A DNA stretch of 64,000 nt from Methylotenera sp. (GCA_030655015.1 JAURWJ010000006.1:1-64000), one strand, 5' to 3'. Shown: positions 9,014 to 18,870, numbered from the stretch's first letter. The notes: generated by a model not told the origin, from the sequence alone. Translations and numbers: made by a program.

Positions 9014-9562
9014 GTGAAACCCACCCAAATTCAAACCACCGCTGACGACCACCGCATTGCCAAGCTTGCGGCCTTTGCCATTGCCTTGCACATGATTGAA
9101 GCCGTGATTCCATCGCCTCTCCCAGGTGTTAAGCCCGGTATTGCTAACATCGTTACACTGTATGTTTTAACTCAATATGGTTTTGCAACGGCGGCTTGGG
9201 TCAGTATTTTGCGCGTATTTGCCAGCAGCTTATTACTCGGCCAATTTTTATCGCCTACTTTTGTCCTTAGTTTAGGTGGCGCGGTTTTAAGTTTACTGAT
9301 GTTATGGCTTGCCATGCACCTGCCGAAAAAATACTTCAGCATCGTGACATTAAGCATTTTAGCGGCTTTTGCCCACATTGCAGGGCAGTTGCTGATCGTG
9401 CGCCTATGGCTCATTCCCCATGCCAGCGTGAGTTACTTGATTCCTATATTTGCAATCGCGGCCCTGTTTTTTGGTTTAATCAATGGCCTCATTACGGCTA
9501 AGCTTATCTATAATAAGGCATCAAACGCTGAACCGAACAAAGCTGAGATACCGACAGTTTAA
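9014..9562 (+). CDS. Gx transporter family membrane protein (heptaprenyl diphosphate synthase component I-like)
   Basis: The 182-residue protein is largely hydrophobic with about five membrane segments. The N-terminal pattern (AFAIALHMIEAVIPSPLPGVKPGIANIV) is characteristic of the Hpre_diP_synt_I/Gx transporter family, which is fold-related to ECF S-components. EetB of Gram-positive electron transfer loci belongs here. The start is a GTG with no clear ribosome binding site. Its stop lies two bases before the next ORF. The substrate is unknown; flavin or quinone-precursor transport is speculation from its link to apbE and the NusG-II gene. Confidence 0.75.
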   Translation: MKPTQIQTTADDHRIAKLAAFAIALHMIEAVIPSPLPGVKPGIANIVTLYVLTQYGFATAAWVSILRVFASSLLLGQFLSPTFVLSLGGAVLSLLMLWLAMHLPKKYFSIVTLSILAAFAHIAGQLLIVRLWLIPHASVSYLIPIFAIAALFFGLINGLITAKLIYNKASNAEPNKAEIPTV

Positions 9563-9564
9563 GT

Positions 9565-10662
9565 ATGCAATTACTTCGCAACATGAGCCAAACTTTTAAC
9601 AGCCTGAAATTGTATTATTCACATAATAAAGTGCTGTTGCTCGCCGTTATTGTTTCACTGGTTATGCACGCGGCGCTAGTCACTAAATTCTCACTCACAC
9701 TGCCAGCACAGCTTGATAACCAGCAAACTTTAACCATGCGCTTGGTGAAATTACAGCCCGTGCAAAAATTCTCACCCGCGCCAATCAAAGAAAAAATACC
9801 AAAACCTGAAGCGCCACCAACTGCGCCAACAAAGCCCATAGCAGCAGCACCCCAAATGGAGCCAACAATGGCGCCTTCGGATGACATTGATATATCTGTG
9901 GATACATCAATTGCGCAAGCGGAGGACTCTAGCACGCAAGAAGTTTCACCGGATATTACAGATACAGACTCAATGCCCACAACTGAACCAAGTGATGCGG
10001 CAGAGCAACCGCAACCCCAGGCTTACAAATATGTAGATACATTGTTTGAAGTACGTCGCGGTAGCGACGCAACCGCAGCAGGAGAGGCGCGAATTATATT
10101 CAGCATGACAGCTGACAATACTTACAGGCTAACAAGCTTAACTGAAGCAAAAGGACTAGCATCACTTATATTTGGAAAGCTAAGACAGGTCAGTGAAGGC
10201 GTCGTTACCGATGCTGGATTGGTGCCTCATTATTACTTATACCAATACGGTAATGATGAGAAGAAAATGCAACATGCAGATCTTTTATGGTCAGATGGTG
10301 TTTTAGAAATGTTTAGCGCTAAAGGTAGAAAAACTGAGAAATTATCTTCAGGAACTCAGGATTTTTTGAGCTTTATGTACCAATTTATGTTTACTCCTCC
10401 GCTAGAAATAAACACTATCACCATGACTAATGGCAAAAAACTGCGTACATACACGTATAGCTTTCAAGGTGAAGAGTTGATACAAACAAAATTTGCGATA
10501 CTCAACGCAATTCACTTATTAAAACAAGGGGATGAGGAAGAGAAAACTGAACTTTGGTTGGCTACAGACTATCAATACCTGCCAATTAAGATTCGTAAAA
10601 CCGAAAAAAATGGCTCCGTGATTGAGCAAACTGCAATAAAAATATCTACGATGGCTCCTTAA
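9565..10662 (+). CDS. DUF3108 domain protein with TonB-like N-terminus
   Basis: The N-terminal part resembles TonB: one membrane helix (VLLLAVIVSLVMHAALV) followed by a proline-rich linker (KEKIPKPEAPPTAPTKP) and an acidic Ser/Thr-rich stretch. From about residue 150 a beta-rich DUF3108 domain follows (YKYVDTLFEVRRGSDATAAGEARI, DFLSFMYQFMF), which runs to the end at 365 residues. DUF3108 proteins are periplasmic and their function is not established. A second ATG at 9583 is an alternative start. It is probably cotranscribed with the upstream transporter gene. Confidence 0.75.
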   Translation: MQLLRNMSQTFNSLKLYYSHNKVLLLAVIVSLVMHAALVTKFSLTLPAQLDNQQTLTMRLVKLQPVQKFSPAPIKEKIPKPEAPPTAPTKPIAAAPQMEPTMAPSDDIDISVDTSIAQAEDSSTQEVSPDITDTDSMPTTEPSDAAEQPQPQAYKYVDTLFEVRRGSDATAAGEARIIFSMTADNTYRLTSLTEAKGLASLIFGKLRQVSEGVVTDAGLVPHYYLYQYGNDEKKMQHADLLWSDGVLEMFSAKGRKTEKLSSGTQDFLSFMYQFMFTPPLEINTITMTNGKKLRTYTYSFQGEELIQTKFAILNAIHLLKQGDEEEKTELWLATDYQYLPIKIRKTEKNGSVIEQTAIKISTMAP

Positions 10663-10781
10663 GTTTTCTCAGCTAATTTTGTTAAGAATGTTATGTTAAG
10701 CGCTCTACATAGCTCATTATTTTTCAACTTTTAGGGCATCATCCCAGATTTTCCATTAGATGAAAATGATACCAATAAAAA

Positions 10782-10801
10782 GAGCGGTTATTTCACCGCT
10801 C
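10782..10801 (-). terminator. Rho-independent terminator of the minor-pilin operon
   Basis: The stem is GAGCGGT/ACCGCTC with a six-base loop. Read on the minus strand, it is followed by TTTTTATTGG. It sits between convergent genes (the DUF3108 gene on plus, pilY1 on minus). The poly-T tract is better on the minus side, so it mainly ends the pil operon. Confidence 0.7.
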
Positions 10802-10828
10802 ATTTTATTACGCATAGATCAACTACGC

Positions 10829-13800
10829 CTAATCAATCAGCTCACGCCATATTGCGCGTTTTTGTCCAAAGCCTAAAGGATTGCTACCAAACTCAATAGA
10901 CACCAGTTTTGGCGTTGCTTCATCAGCGGTAGTCACTGAACCCACAGGGTTACCATCTATATATACAATGTTAATGCCGACTGGTGGTGCATTGGTTTTG
11001 GATGAAACAATTCCTGTCCCCGTTGTACCATTACCTCCTCCATTTTTATAGTTAAAGTAGTTCACCCAGCCATAGCCACCTGGGGAACATACAGCATTTG
11101 AGGGCACCGTTGTGGGAACCACCAAAGTACCTGAAACTAGTCTTCCCGCAACGTTCTGGCGCTCACCTGAATCGGGTAAGTCAACATACCAACCATTACC
11201 GCTGGTGAAATAATTTTCAGTGCTATTTGGGGCTGTGCGGGTGGCTCCAGAAGTACTCAAGAGCTGTCCCGTTAAATGAGTACGTGCATTATCAAGAGAT
11301 GCTCCCGTGTCTTTGATTGCATAAATTGTTTGTTGCTGGGTATCTGTCAAATCGCTCACTTCCAAGTATTTACCGGTGCCCACAAACACCACGCGTTCGC
11401 CACCAATTTTTCCCAACTCAGGGCGCGTAGTTATTGGTTGTGCCGTACCATTATCATCTTTCAGTGTGGTCAACAAGAATGGATTGCTACCTGTAGCGCC
11501 TGCAACGTTGATATCAAAACGCCATAAGTTGCCCAATAAATCCCCACCATAAACGTAGACCGCCTCGTTATTTTTACTTGGGGCTTCTATAAACGCAGTG
11601 ATTTTAGCAAGACCACTAGGTGTTGTAGCACTACCCTCACCTGTAGAAATTTTACGAAGTACTGCGCCAGTGTTGGCGTCCAGCACGTAGAGGAACCCCT
11701 TACCAGGATTACTGCCAGTCGTGTTGTTATACCCAGAGGTCAACACCACCACCCAGCGCCCTAATGGGTAGCTACCGTCTGGTTTGAGTTTGGTAACAAC
11801 CGGGTTGCCAAAACTGTAGCCCATATCATTATCACGGCTTGTGTCAAACTCCCACAGCAATGAAGGCGTGTCGCCGGTGACGTTTAGGGCATAATAGCCT
11901 TTTCCGCCGCCATTTAAACCACCGACTAAAATGGTTTTCCAGTCGCTAGAACTTGCGCAGGTTGAAGTGCATACATCAGAAACGGTGGTAGTGCCATTCA
12001 CGTAATTAGTATGCATAGTAGCGTAGTTCTTATCTGCCAGTTTCCACATATTCGGAATTACCATACTAGGAATATATGCCCAACGCTCTGTACCATCTGC
12101 CGCGTTAAAAGCATGCAGCATGCCATCATTTGTTCCTAAATATACAGTATCTGTTCGACTAATGGACTTAAAGCCGGAGTAGCTAGTTTCTAAATAATTA
12201 AAGTTAGGCTGGCCAACAAACACTGGTGCAGATTCCAGAGCATCTCCCATTACTGACTCACGGTAACGAAACACGCGATTTACAGCCGCATTACTATCGC
12301 TATCTTCAAAACCTTTTTCACCACGCAGGTAGTTCACTAAGTTAGCCTCCTTAGCAATAGTCTGCTGCGTCGCTGGGTCCAAAGATGTCCATTGGCTGAG
12401 GTTGTCTTCTAAGAAGTCGCTTTCGAAATTGCCATTTAGCCCCGCAGTGCTTAAGTTAGTGTAAGTGAAATCTGCAAGTGTGCCACTAACATTCATCTTG
12501 ATTGAGCGTGTGCCAGAATTCACTGTAGTACGTAACGTACCTGTACACGCTTTTGGCACCTCTACCTTGCAGCTTGTTCCATCCCATATACTTGGAGAAT
12601 CACAACTTGTGGCACTTGGTGTAACGCAGTAATAGCTGGTACTGCTGCCTGACGTTTGCCCAACAATTGAGCTTGGGCTAGGACAAGAGGTTGTGACGAC
12701 ATCTTCTACGCACCATGTTGCGGCATCGCTCACTGCACCTGTAGTCAAGTTAATGGTACGCGCCTCTAAGTTACCAGTCCATTTAACCGTGGTGTAACTT
12801 GCCACATACGCAAAATTATTACCTGCTACTGGGTTTAGTGTACTCGTTGCCGCCGCCGCACCCGCACCCACTTTAGCGTTAATTTGAGAAAGTGCATCGC
12901 TTAGGCCTTGTGTAAGCTGTGTTGGGTCTTTGGCACTAAAATACGTGCCTTGACCATTGACAGCGGCATGCCAGAGATCGTCCACGGTTGTTTCGGTGCC
13001 AGAATCAGGTTCAGACCAGTTAACTACGGGAGTGCCGTACCCATTGATTAGATTGTAATAATCTTTACCCGCGCCAGTAGGTGCGGGGAAGATTTTAGGA
13101 GGTGATGCGCTCGTATCGTCTTTTTTGATACTTTTGTAATCATTGGTATAAAGCAAAGTACCATTTACACCCAAACCCAGCGTGAAAGTGGTCATATGCT
13201 GCTTAACATTATTATCCGTACCACTGACAAACACATTATTCTCACAAACATCCACACCTAGAGCGCCTTGACAGCTATTAAAACCAGTGACTGATAGATC
13301 TGAGTCACGCAAGTCAGTGTCGTAATAATATTTAGCAACATCCGCAAGGCTATTGGCACTTGCCGTTGGTCCCTCATACATCGGGCGAGGGGTACTTCCA
13401 CCATCCATATTCGTCATGGCAGTACCGTTTATTTTTTTTGCCCCCGAGTCACTGTCATTCCAGTAACCATCGGTGGTGAGCAAAGCAAAGTTCTGCTGAC
13501 AAGAATACTGAACAGGATCTGAAGAGCCGACCGGCTTTTTACCTGCATAGATACGCCCCACGGTAGACAAGGCCGTACGTAATGGGGTGGTGCTACTAGG
13601 GTTGGTGCCGAATAGTTTGGTGTACCATTTGTCTTTCTGTCCACCTGATCCAGCGTCAAATTTATCAATAGGCAAATAATTGTCAGTAGTAATATTGATG
13701 AAACCGACACGGTAACGGCTGTCAATTGGCTTGAACGCTAGGCTTGCCGCACTTTTCATGCTTTGCATACGAGTGCGGTAATAAGCATACCAATTAGCAA

Positions 13801-15202
13801 AATTGGTAATTTCTTGATCATAAGTACAAGTTGCACCAGTACAATCTGTGCGACTTGTGGTCTTAGGGTAACTGGTGGTGCTAGAGATGATATCGGTGCG
13901 CGCAAAGGTGTAAGGTGGTAACGATGCTCCTGTAACTCCTCCTTTAATATCCGTTCCGCTTTGCATGGTGAGCGTTGTACCCGTACTGATATAGGTAATA
14001 TCACCATTAGCTGTAGCCCCAGCTGCCAAGGTTGAAATAATATCTATACGGGAAGTATTCCCTGCATTAATGGTCGCAGTGTATTCTGGATTAGAGTTGT
14101 ATGTATTAATCTGGTTTTTCAACGCAGTAGCAAAGCCAGCATCATTCTCTGTGTTACCCCAGCATATCCCTGGAGATGTTGCACCTAAGATTTCAACCCC
14201 ATTCACTTTAATACTGCTAAAACATTTGTTTTTTGAAGTCCCTCCCACCGTTGCATAACCTGAGGCCGCCACAGCAGTAGCACTTGCTCCCACATAACGA
14301 GGGTACTTGTAAGTAGAGGTTTTAACTGCCTGACAGGTTGTCAGCGACGTATTACTACACCAGCGAGATTTAGCTGCATAAATATAAGTCCCTGTAGCCA
14401 CAGAGGACAAAGTACAGTCTTTTAAATCAGCCTCGGTACAATATTCGGTTGGAACAACATCGTAATAATAGGGTGCGTCATACACGCCCAAGACATTACT
14501 ACTACTGCCACTACTGGTACGCCCATATTTGTAAGTTGCATCCGGGTAACTGTAATCGCTGTTCTTGCGGCAAACAGTGGTGTTAACCAGCTCAGCAGCA
14601 GTGGGATTATTTTTTGTGCACCACACCCGGTCAGGGTAAGAGATGGTTAAATTGGCCGTAGTCGTGCTGACATTCAACTGTGTCTTGTTCTGCTTGTTAT
14701 ACGCATCGGTCAGCACAGCGGTTGGACTAGTTTGGCTAGGTTTTGAAACACCGTCATAACTAACGCCAGGCAAATAGCGAATAGCTGGATTGTAATACTG
14801 TGTGTTCATAGTGCTAGTCATGTAGGGAACATCCCCAACTACACATAGTTTTAAAGCTGTCACACCAAAAGTAACGCTATCGTTATCATCGGCATTATCC
14901 CTGCACACTCCACTGGTGCTGGCGCCGCTTTCTGTCCAAGATACCTTATTGTTGGCGACACCAGAATTATAATCAGACATATAATCTGGCGTGTAATCCT
15001 GCCCCATACTGCCGGAGTTGTCTAAAATGAACATTAGGTTTGGCAACACACTGGTCGTTGTGGCGGTAGGCAGCGGTACGGTGGCTAAATCAACAGTCGC
15101 AGCATTAACTGATGCTGGTAGCAGGCTAACAGCTAGTAGCGTGCTTAGAACCAACGCTTGAATCAGGCTCTGAAAATTTTTGTGTTGTAAACGATTTGTC
15201 AT
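10829..15202 (-). CDS. pilY1: Type IV pilus tip adhesin/assembly factor PilY1
   Basis: PilY1 is a large secreted protein at the pilus tip that takes part in pilus biogenesis, adhesion and surface sensing. The 1457-residue product has a signal peptide (LVLSTLLAVSLLPASVNA), then a von Willebrand-A-like region with a MIDAS motif (DNSGSMG). The C-terminal part is the PilY1 beta-propeller domain (VYLGTNDGMLHAFNAADGTE, LLGNLWRFDINVAG). The N-terminal third is rich in Ser, Thr and Tyr with many cysteines. It is the last gene of the pilE-fimU-pilV-pilW-pilX-pilY1 operon. Smaller ORFs inside it are shadows. Confidence 0.93.
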   Translation of the reverse strand: MTNRLQHKNFQSLIQALVLSTLLAVSLLPASVNAATVDLATVPLPTATTTSVLPNLMFILDNSGSMGQDYTPDYMSDYNSGVANNKVSWTESGASTSGVCRDNADDNDSVTFGVTALKLCVVGDVPYMTSTMNTQYYNPAIRYLPGVSYDGVSKPSQTSPTAVLTDAYNKQNKTQLNVSTTTANLTISYPDRVWCTKNNPTAAELVNTTVCRKNSDYSYPDATYKYGRTSSGSSSNVLGVYDAPYYYDVVPTEYCTEADLKDCTLSSVATGTYIYAAKSRWCSNTSLTTCQAVKTSTYKYPRYVGASATAVAASGYATVGGTSKNKCFSSIKVNGVEILGATSPGICWGNTENDAGFATALKNQINTYNSNPEYTATINAGNTSRIDIISTLAAGATANGDITYISTGTTLTMQSGTDIKGGVTGASLPPYTFARTDIISSTTSYPKTTSRTDCTGATCTYDQEITNFANWYAYYRTRMQSMKSAASLAFKPIDSRYRVGFINITTDNYLPIDKFDAGSGGQKDKWYTKLFGTNPSSTTPLRTALSTVGRIYAGKKPVGSSDPVQYSCQQNFALLTTDGYWNDSDSGAKKINGTAMTNMDGGSTPRPMYEGPTASANSLADVAKYYYDTDLRDSDLSVTGFNSCQGALGVDVCENNVFVSGTDNNVKQHMTTFTLGLGVNGTLLYTNDYKSIKKDDTSASPPKIFPAPTGAGKDYYNLINGYGTPVVNWSEPDSGTETTVDDLWHAAVNGQGTYFSAKDPTQLTQGLSDALSQINAKVGAGAAAATSTLNPVAGNNFAYVASYTTVKWTGNLEARTINLTTGAVSDAATWCVEDVVTTSCPSPSSIVGQTSGSSTSYYCVTPSATSCDSPSIWDGTSCKVEVPKACTGTLRTTVNSGTRSIKMNVSGTLADFTYTNLSTAGLNGNFESDFLEDNLSQWTSLDPATQQTIAKEANLVNYLRGEKGFEDSDSNAAVNRVFRYRESVMGDALESAPVFVGQPNFNYLETSYSGFKSISRTDTVYLGTNDGMLHAFNAADGTERWAYIPSMVIPNMWKLADKNYATMHTNYVNGTTTVSDVCTSTCASSSDWKTILVGGLNGGGKGYYALNVTGDTPSLLWEFDTSRDNDMGYSFGNPVVTKLKPDGSYPLGRWVVVLTSGYNNTTGSNPGKGFLYVLDANTGAVLRKISTGEGSATTPSGLAKITAFIEAPSKNNEAVYVYGGDLLGNLWRFDINVAGATGSNPFLLTTLKDDNGTAQPITTRPELGKIGGERVVFVGTGKYLEVSDLTDTQQQTIYAIKDTGASLDNARTHLTGQLLSTSGATRTAPNSTENYFTSGNGWYVDLPDSGERQNVAGRLVSGTLVVPTTVPSNAVCSPGGYGWVNYFNYKNGGGNGTTGTGIVSSKTNAPPVGINIVYIDGNPVGSVTTADEATPKLVSIEFGSNPLGFGQKRAIWRELID

Positions 15203-15211
15203 GATGGACTC

Positions 15212-15814
15212 CTAATATACAAATGCTTGTGTATAGCTGACGGTGTTTTTCGGGCCGATGACCTTAACGGTGACCCGGTACATTAAGCTGTCGCTTGGCG
15301 CAGCGTTCAGACAAGGATTTCCGTAATCACAATCAGCATTCGAGTTGGGATCTTCACCCGGTGGCCCAAATAGGCAATGTGTAGGGCTTGATGGGCCTGC
15401 GTTTTTACACATGCGCTGAACCACATAGCTGATGGTATTGCCGCTACTATCTTTGCCGTCAGAGATGCCTATACCTGTTGCCATTTTGGCGTTTTCCTCT
15501 ATCGATGTCTTGGCGTCACCTGTAGAAGTTGCATAATATCCCTCATCCAGATGATCAGCTTCGAGTATCGCTTGATTTCCAAAAACCCAAGTAATTGCGG
15601 TTTCTACACCACTATCAGCAGAAACCGTGGCGGATTGTTTAAAGCCCAGATTCCCGGCAATGATGGTATTGGTATCAACTGAGCGGATGAGCGCAACTGC
15701 AGCTAGTGACATAACGACCAAGGCTATCAGCGCAAAAAAAAGCACGACGCCCCGTTGTTTAGCGCAACGATATTGGCAGGCTTGTGTTGAGTTTATGTTC
15801 AATTTTAGATTCAT
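15212..15814 (-). CDS. pilX: Type IV pilus minor assembly protein PilX
   Basis: The product has the N-terminal hydrophobic helix of PilX (RGVVLFFALIALVVMSLAAVALIRSVDTN) and the PilX N-terminal pattern NTIIAGNLGFKQSA. The ORF track opens further upstream; I chose the ATG at 15814 (MNLKLNINS) because GGAATCGTT precedes it, which gives 200 residues. The gene sits between pilW and pilY1, as in the Pseudomonas operon. PilX helps initiate pilus assembly with PilV, PilW and PilY1. Confidence 0.88.
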   Translation of the reverse strand: MNLKLNINSTQACQYRCAKQRGVVLFFALIALVVMSLAAVALIRSVDTNTIIAGNLGFKQSATVSADSGVETAITWVFGNQAILEADHLDEGYYATSTGDAKTSIEENAKMATGIGISDGKDSSGNTISYVVQRMCKNAGPSSPTHCLFGPPGEDPNSNADCDYGNPCLNAAPSDSLMYRVTVKVIGPKNTVSYTQAFVY

Positions 15815-15828
15815 AACGATTCCTAGTG

Positions 15829-16938
15829 CTACAGTGCGGCTCTTGACCAAATCATGCTGCGGATCGGAATGATGGTTTCATACACCCGATAGCGATAACG
15901 GCGCCAATCTGCGTTATCTGTCCCATCTGCATTTTTTGAAAGATCAATTTCTGGCGCGGGTGATGCCGTGACCGGGTTGGCAGAGGTGGCATCCCATGCA
16001 CACAGCCCTGTTGGATTGGCATCGGCTGTGGAGCTACACACCGCAGTGACATTCTCTTTTTCCAGCAAACCATTGCGCGCCACAATGGCAATACGCACGG
16101 CTTTGATGCGGTTGCGGCTAGCTACAGTCATGGCAGCTCCCCACGTTGCGCCAGTGGCATCCACCCAACTGGTAATTTGATTATTATTTCCAGCGGCAGA
16201 AATGCCATACTGGGCTTGCATATTCACAATATCTGCGACATTAGGGGCGCCGTTGCGCTCCAGCTGATTATTGTTTACAGCATAAGTGAATGCATTCCAC
16301 CCTCCCATACACGAGATGCTAGCGCCTGATGTAACATCCGTACCATCTTCCAGCTCTATATTTACTGTACCGGAGGCACTGGCCACCGCAGGAACCGCAA
16401 TATCTGTTGGACCAATCACTCGTGTTAACACGCAGGATGCATCACTGATGATGATGGCCGAATCACCTACTTGGCAACCCATATTGTTGTCCACACCAAC
16501 CATCACAGCAGGTGCTGCGGTAGTCGTAGGTGGGCCAATAGTAACTGGGACACCGCCTAGTGGCGTGGTGCCATAGCGTACCGTAACAGTGTCACTGGCT
16601 CCAGCCCCAGCACCGCCATCTGTAATGGTGACCGGAGACAGGGCGCTCGTGCCTAATGAAGTGCATAACAAAGGCGAATTTGTTTTAGCGAAAACGGGCA
16701 GACCATAACCGGCCAACTGCACATCGCGTTGTACGTTATAAAGCGCAATATTGCCATTGGTTTGTGCATCGGCAGTACCCATTGTGGTGCGCTTTTGCCC
16801 TTCGAATACGGAGAACACTTGCATAATCACCAGTGTTACCAGTAAGCCAATGACCAACCCTACCATAATCTCAATCAGGCTAAACCCTGCTTGGTTGCGA
16901 TGCGCACGTATGTAAGGATGCTGAACAATGAATAGCAT
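15829..16938 (-). CDS. pilW: Type IV pilus minor pilin PilW
   Basis: A prepilin N-methylation motif with type IV cleavage site is present (QAGFSLIEIMVGLVIGLLVT). The preferred start is the ATG at 16938 (MLFIVQHP), since GGAG lies seven bases upstream at the end of pilV. This gives 369 residues; the track's longer frame is not needed. The rest is a beta-rich globular domain. It overlaps pilV closely, which suggests translational coupling. Confidence 0.87.
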   Translation of the reverse strand: MLFIVQHPYIRAHRNQAGFSLIEIMVGLVIGLLVTLVIMQVFSVFEGQKRTTMGTADAQTNGNIALYNVQRDVQLAGYGLPVFAKTNSPLLCTSLGTSALSPVTITDGGAGAGASDTVTVRYGTTPLGGVPVTIGPPTTTAAPAVMVGVDNNMGCQVGDSAIIISDASCVLTRVIGPTDIAVPAVASASGTVNIELEDGTDVTSGASISCMGGWNAFTYAVNNNQLERNGAPNVADIVNMQAQYGISAAGNNNQITSWVDATGATWGAAMTVASRNRIKAVRIAIVARNGLLEKENVTAVCSSTADANPTGLCAWDATSANPVTASPAPEIDLSKNADGTDNADWRRYRYRVYETIIPIRSMIWSRAAL

Positions 16939-16939
16939 G

Positions 16940-17338
16940 TCAAACTCCATTCTCAATAATGCGTGCACTGGTGGTAACGTTGTGTACTTCCGCATCACCT
17001 GGTGGCTGCCATTCCACCACAATCAGCACCTGCCCAGGCCCCGGGATGGTAATGGTGGCTGTACCATTGGGTAATTCTGGCACGTCAACAATTTTTGCGG
17101 CCACATGCTCAGGGTCGGCCCAAAGCAGCCCCAATTGTTGTTGCGCAATATAGCTGGCATCAGCACGAAATTTGGATGCAGTAGTATTGCTAACCATCGC
17201 CGCTTGCAGACCTACTAAGGCGAGAATTCCCATAGAAAAAATCACAATGGCAATGAGTGATTCCAGAAGCACTATACCCTGCTGTGCACTTGCTACGTGC
17301 CTAGCTGCGACTAAATGGATATTGGATTTACCGCACAT
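16940..17338 (-). CDS. pilV: Type IV pilus minor pilin PilV
   Basis: The pseudopilin-type N-terminus is QQGIVLLESLIAIVIFSMGILALVGLQ, the usual PilV form. The ATG at 17338 (MCGKSNIH) is preceded by GGAGAG and gives 132 residues; the track start at 17425 would overlap fimU. The position between fimU and pilW matches the operon order in Pseudomonas. Confidence 0.87.
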   Translation of the reverse strand: MCGKSNIHLVAARHVASAQQGIVLLESLIAIVIFSMGILALVGLQAAMVSNTTASKFRADASYIAQQQLGLLWADPEHVAAKIVDVPELPNGTATITIPGPGQVLIVVEWQPPGDAEVHNVTTSARIIENGV

Positions 17339-17351
17339 TAATTTCTCTCCA

Positions 17352-17897
17352 TTAACATTTACGCGGGTCAGATGCTGACAAACCTGAATATGGATCACAC
17401 ATCCGAGTATTTCCACCCACACCAAGCGTGACTCGAAGTGGTCGATCTGCCGCAGCTACGCTAGAAGTAATATCAACTTGCGTAAACGGCACGGGTGCCG
17501 CACTAACCGTGCCAAGATTATTAAACACAACGGTATCTGAATCTTCAGGCAAAGGCGCAACTGTAATGGCAGTAGATGAGCCCTCAGTTGCTGCACGGGT
17601 CCCCACAACGCCATCCGTCAAGTCTTCACATTGAGTAGCGGTAACACAACTCACAGTCCATGCGGAATTATCACCTAGCACAAACTGTACGGGCGTATTA
17701 CGTTTAACCGCCTCGGCACGCGCCATTTGCAGACCATTTTGAATGGATTCTGCAGCGGTGCGGATGCGAGTGTTTTGTATCCAAGCGTTATAACTGGGAA
17801 GCCCTAGCGCCGCTAAAATACCTATAATTGCGATGCCAATCATCAGCTCTATCAAGCTGAATCCATGCCGTCCCCGATTAGGCAACAAACTTAGCAT
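17352..17897 (-). CDS. fimU: GspH/FimT-family minor pilin (FimU-like)
   Basis: The 181-residue prepilin has [27 protein letters not shown] and the GspH/FimT family block [15 protein letters not shown]. In this operon position it corresponds to FimU/FimT, a minor pilin of the priming complex. The start overlaps the end of pilE by seven bases. A Cys pair near the C-terminus ([14 protein letters not shown]) may form a disulfide. Confidence 0.85.
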   Translation of the reverse strand: MLSLLPNRGRHGFSLIELMIGIAIIGILAALGLPSYNAWIQNTRIRTAAESIQNGLQMARAEAVKRNTPVQFVLGDNSAWTVSCVTATQCEDLTDGVVGTRAATEGSSTAITVAPLPEDSDTVVFNNLGTVSAAPVPFTQVDITSSVAAADRPLRVTLGVGGNTRMCDPYSGLSASDPRKC

Positions 17898-18325
17898 GAC
17901 CCACCCTTGCTAGTTAACCAGCACCCAGTACCAGTACCACCATCATAGGTAGAGTTCTTAACATTGGCTTGGTTGACATCAAAAGAAAAATCACTCATGT
18001 CACCAGTGCCTGTCGCTGTGAGTATGTATGTGGTCGCGTCGGCATCACAAGCGTATTCAAAATGTTTACCAGCAACAGGACATGGACCACCCGTATAATC
18101 ACGGTTGTCTTGAAAAAACTGTTCCATTTTCACCCTTGCATCAGCTAGGGTAGAGGTGGCTTCAGCCGCTTTGCCACGCTTTACATAATCGGTATAACTG
18201 GGCAAAGCAATGCTAGCCAAAATGCCAATAATCGCTACGACTATCATGAGTTCTATCAGCGTAAAGCCTTTAGATTTAGCCCCATTTTTATGCTGATAAT
18301 GTTGAAAATTTGCTGAGATACGCAT
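17891..18325 (-). CDS. pilE: PilE-type minor pilin, first gene of the operon
   Basis: The 144-residue prepilin has [26 protein letters not shown] and the PilE-type block [23 protein letters not shown]-terminal Cys-x7-Cys ([11 protein letters not shown]) fits the disulfide loop of minor PilE proteins. It leads the operon instead of closing it as in Pseudomonas. A role as major pilin cannot be excluded, but the minor-pilin setting argues against it. Confidence 0.85.
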   Translation of the reverse strand: MRISANFQHYQHKNGAKSKGFTLIELMIVVAIIGILASIALPSYTDYVKRGKAAEATSTLADARVKMEQFFQDNRDYTGGPCPVAGKHFEYACDADATTYILTATGTGDMSDFSFDVNQANVKNSTYDGGTGTGCWLTSKGGSC

Positions 18326-18387
18326 TTTATTTCCCCTTTTTACTTAGCATGAATCATGCCCCTAGTGCGGGGCGATGTCTATTGCCA

Positions 18388-18439
18388 ACCGATAATCGGT
18401 AAATTTTGCCGAATAAACGGTTTGTTGTGCCGCAAAATT
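18388..18439. promoter_or_regulatory. Palindromes in the pilE/lptM divergent region
   Basis: Between pilE (minus) and lptM (plus) lie a perfect 13-base palindrome ACCGATAATCGGT (18388-18400) and an inverted pair AATTTTGC/GCAAAATT (18402-18409 and 18432-18439). They sit upstream of the pil operon and may be operator sites. No regulator is identified. Confidence 0.35.
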
Positions 18440-18527
18440 GAGCGTAAAGTGCGCGCATACAAAACAATGGTAGAATAAACTCAATTTTTAACACTCCCTA
18501 CTAATCGTTTATTCACTATAATTTTCT

Positions 18528-18656
18528 ATGAAAATACCCCACAAAAAAATCATGCTGTTATTACTCGTGAGTTATATTCTAACGGCATGTGGCACCAAAG
18601 GGCCGCTTTATATTCCCGAGCACCAATATCCACAGCCAACGCCCGCAAACAAATAG
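18528..18656 (+). CDS. lptM: LptM/YifL small lipoprotein
   Basis: This 42-residue lipoprotein is absent from the ORF track. It reads MKIPHKKIM, a hydrophobic helix, lipobox LTAC, then GTKGPLYIP, the signature of the LptM (YifL) family. In enterobacteria LptM assists disulfide maturation of the LPS translocon LptD. It lies upstream of lysA, its conserved neighbour in many proteobacteria, although here 333 bases of repeats intervene. Confidence 0.88.
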   Translation: MKIPHKKIMLLLLVSYILTACGTKGPLYIPEHQYPQPTPANK

Positions 18657-18719
18657 AATTTTTACAGGGATCTTTGCTCGAATGTTTTTAGAACTTACAA
18701 ATTGTCGCAGTACTTACCT

Positions 18720-18870
18720 TACGCCGTTCCCTGAGCCCGTCGAAGGCGGTGCCCTGAGCCCGTCGAAGGGCCAAGTGATGCGCCTTTAAAATTAATGGTC
18801 AACGCACCTATCCCTTCGACAGGCTCAGGGAACGGCGCGGGTGAGTTCAGGGAACGGCGTGAGTGAACTC
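18720..18870. repeat. TTCGAC-type inverted repeats between lptM and lysA
   Basis: The 333-base gap 18657-18989 contains no gene. It holds a right-facing GCCGTTCCCTGAGCCCGTCG unit (from about 18723), a second shorter unit (CCCTGAGCCCGTCGAAGGG, about 18752) and an inverted partner (CCCTTCGACAGGCTCAGGGA, from about 18812). A further degenerate GTTCAGGGAACGGCG/GTGAGTGAACTC piece follows. The outer units pair as a long imperfect hairpin. Confidence 0.75.
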
